DNA of 6,050 nucleotides, taken from the NCBI GenBank assembly GCA_021827255.1, contig JAKAWO010000196.1:1-6050 (forward strand), in the 5' to 3' direction. Source of the stretch: Acidobacteriota bacterium. GTDB lineage: Bacteria > Acidobacteriota > Terriglobia > UBA7540. The position numbers and the translations under genes are program-made. The notes under the pieces were generated by a model. It saw only the letters and a list, made by a program, of their open reading frames with translations, was not told the DNA's origin and made no database searches. Positions 4,982 to 6,050 of the stretch are shown here, in pieces (position 1 is the stretch's first letter; each line of letters opens with the position of its first letter).

Positions 4982-6050
4982 CTATGCGTTGGCCGGTTCG
5001 GCGGCGGGCTGGGGGACTGGGACTTCAGGCTTGGGTTTCGAGCGCGGCTCGACCTTCCAGAAGTACATCAGATTGAGAGGCCAATTTTCAAGGATGTCCC
5101 AGGCGTGCGAGCTGCCGGTTTTTTCGGCGTGTTCGAGCACGAGGCGCAGCAGGGAGTGTGAATCCTGGGGGGCGGCCAGGCGCTCAATGCGAACCAGTTC
5201 GGGATTATAGCGGTGCTCGAAGCGGCCGGCCGGATCGTAAACGTAAGCGACGCCGTTGGTCATGCCGGCGCCGAAGTTGCGGCCGGTTTCGCCCAGGATC
5301 ACCGCTACGCCGCCGGTCATGTACTCGCAGCCGTGGTCACCCACGCCTTCGACCACAGCGATGGCGCCCGAGTTGCGCACGCAAAAACGCTCGCCGGCGC
5401 GGCCGGCGGCGAAAAGACGTCCAGCCGTCGCGCCGTAAAGCACGGCGTTGCCCATGATGGTGTTGACGTGGGGCGCAAACTTGGCGGCGCGAGACGGCCG
5501 GATAATCACCTCGCCGCCGCCCATGCCTTTGCCAACGTAATCATTCGCCTCGCCTTCCAAGACCAGGCGAAGGCCGTCGGTCAGGAAGGCTCCAAAGCTC
5601 TGGCCGGCGCTGCCGGAGAAGCGGAACTCCGCCGTCGCGCCTTCGAGCCCGCAATGGCCGCGGCGGAGAGCGATCTCCCCGGCGGGCCGCGCTCCGATCG
5701 CGCGGTTTGTGTTCCGGATTTCGTACTCGCGCACAATCGAGACGCCGTGCTCAAGCATCGCGCGCACATCCTCGACCATGCGGGTGGCCAGAGGATCGAG
5801 ATTGCGGTGCCGCGGGCGAGAGACTGTCGAAGCCTTGGCACTCGCCGTAGCGGTTGGGTCCGCCGCATCCTGGCGCCGCATGGAAGCGGCTCCGGCTGGC
5901 CTGTATAGCAAGCCGCTGAGATCGAGAAAACCCTTCTTCCCTGGCACGCGATATTCGATCGCCTCAAGTAAGTCTGTCCGCCCCACCACTTCGTCGAGCG
6001 AGCGAAAGCCGAGCCGGGCGAGCAGTTCTCGCGCTTGCTGAGCCACAAAG
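4982..6050 (-). CDS. gltB: Glutamate synthase large subunit, C-terminal part (continues past right edge)
   Basis: These are the last 355 or so residues of the large (alpha) subunit of glutamate synthase, which makes two glutamates from glutamine and 2-oxoglutarate in cytoplasmic ammonia assimilation. The frame is open to the window edge (Phe codon at 6049-6047), so the GTG at 6046 is internal. FVAQQARELLARLGFRSLDE and VGRTDLL match the end of the FMN/synthase domain. About residues 100-275 (from 6046) form the GXGXG beta-helix: SGSAGQSFGAF, GKGMGGGEVIIRP, GNAVLYGATAGRLFAAG, MTGGVAVILGETGRNFGAG. HRYNPELVRIERL, TGS and NW.....FWKVEP are the usual C-terminal marks. The glutaminase Cys and the Fe-S cysteines lie beyond the window. 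Two oddities: an Ala/Thr/Ser-rich stretch at residues 61-80 before the GXGXG domain, and a Pro-rich tail (residues 335-352). No small subunit lies downstream here. Confidence 0.93.
   Translation of the reverse strand, partial: FVAQQARELLARLGFRSLDEVVGRTDLLEAIEYRVPGKKGFLDLSGLLYRPAGAASMRRQDAADPTATASAKASTVSRPRHRNLDPLATRMVEDVRAMLEHGVSIVREYEIRNTNRAIGARPAGEIALRRGHCGLEGATAEFRFSGSAGQSFGAFLTDGLRLVLEGEANDYVGKGMGGGEVIIRPSRAAKFAPHVNTIMGNAVLYGATAGRLFAAGRAGERFCVRNSGAIAVVEGVGDHGCEYMTGGVAVILGETGRNFGAGMTNGVAYVYDPAGRFEHRYNPELVRIERLAAPQDSHSLLRLVLEHAEKTGSSHAWDILENWPLNLMYFWKVEPRSKPKPEVPVPQPAAEPANA

Noticed and set aside
5213..5908. 231-residue plus-strand open frame
   Set aside because: Antisense shadow of gltB, whose GXGXG motifs are unmistakable on the other strand.
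1..6050. CRISPR array, tRNA, rRNA, insertion sequence ends or integrase
   Set aside because: No regularly spaced repeats, cloverleaf pattern, rRNA sequence or transposase/integrase motif was seen on either strand.

Overview
This is a GC-rich bacterial window with seven recognisable protein genes. No rRNA, tRNA, CRISPR array or insertion sequence is visible. The best guess for the source is Acidobacteriota or a similar soil or sediment phylum. That is inference from three things: a Tat-exported Gfo/Idh/MocA oxidoreductase, an exported kelch lipoprotein, and a small zinc-ribbon protein of a type I associate with that group.

Left two-thirds (1-3501). Five genes lie one after another on the minus strand. 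Read from right to left they are: a small helix-turn-helix (HTH) protein (2896-2684), a small single-span membrane protein (2679-2431, with a probable frameshift), a seven-repeat kelch lipoprotein (2337-988), a receiver-PilZ regulator whose phospho-acceptor Asp is replaced by Asn (929-237), and a zinc-ribbon protein cut by the window edge (141-1). An XRE-type HTH gene (3025-3501) is transcribed away from this set. The AT-rich gap of about 130 bp between the two HTH genes holds a good candidate promoter pointing left, a 10-bp perfect palindrome inside that promoter and a 7-bp inverted repeat downstream of it. This resembles a two-regulator control switch. No function is established for the set. 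The plausible theme is regulated production of an envelope or surface protein together with a c-di-GMP-responsive regulator.

Right third (3502-6050). A Tat-signal Gfo/Idh/MocA family oxidoreductase (3585-4940, plus strand) converges on the 3' end of gltB, the large subunit of glutamate synthase (minus strand, continuing past 6050). The 41-bp gap between them holds an imperfect hairpin. These two genes look like ordinary metabolism and have no evident link to the left-hand set.

The points most worth checking are the receiver with a substituted phospho-acceptor fused to an intact PilZ domain, the divergent HTH pair with its palindromes, the probable frameshift in the small membrane protein, and the perfect 20-bp palindrome between the PilZ and zinc-ribbon genes.
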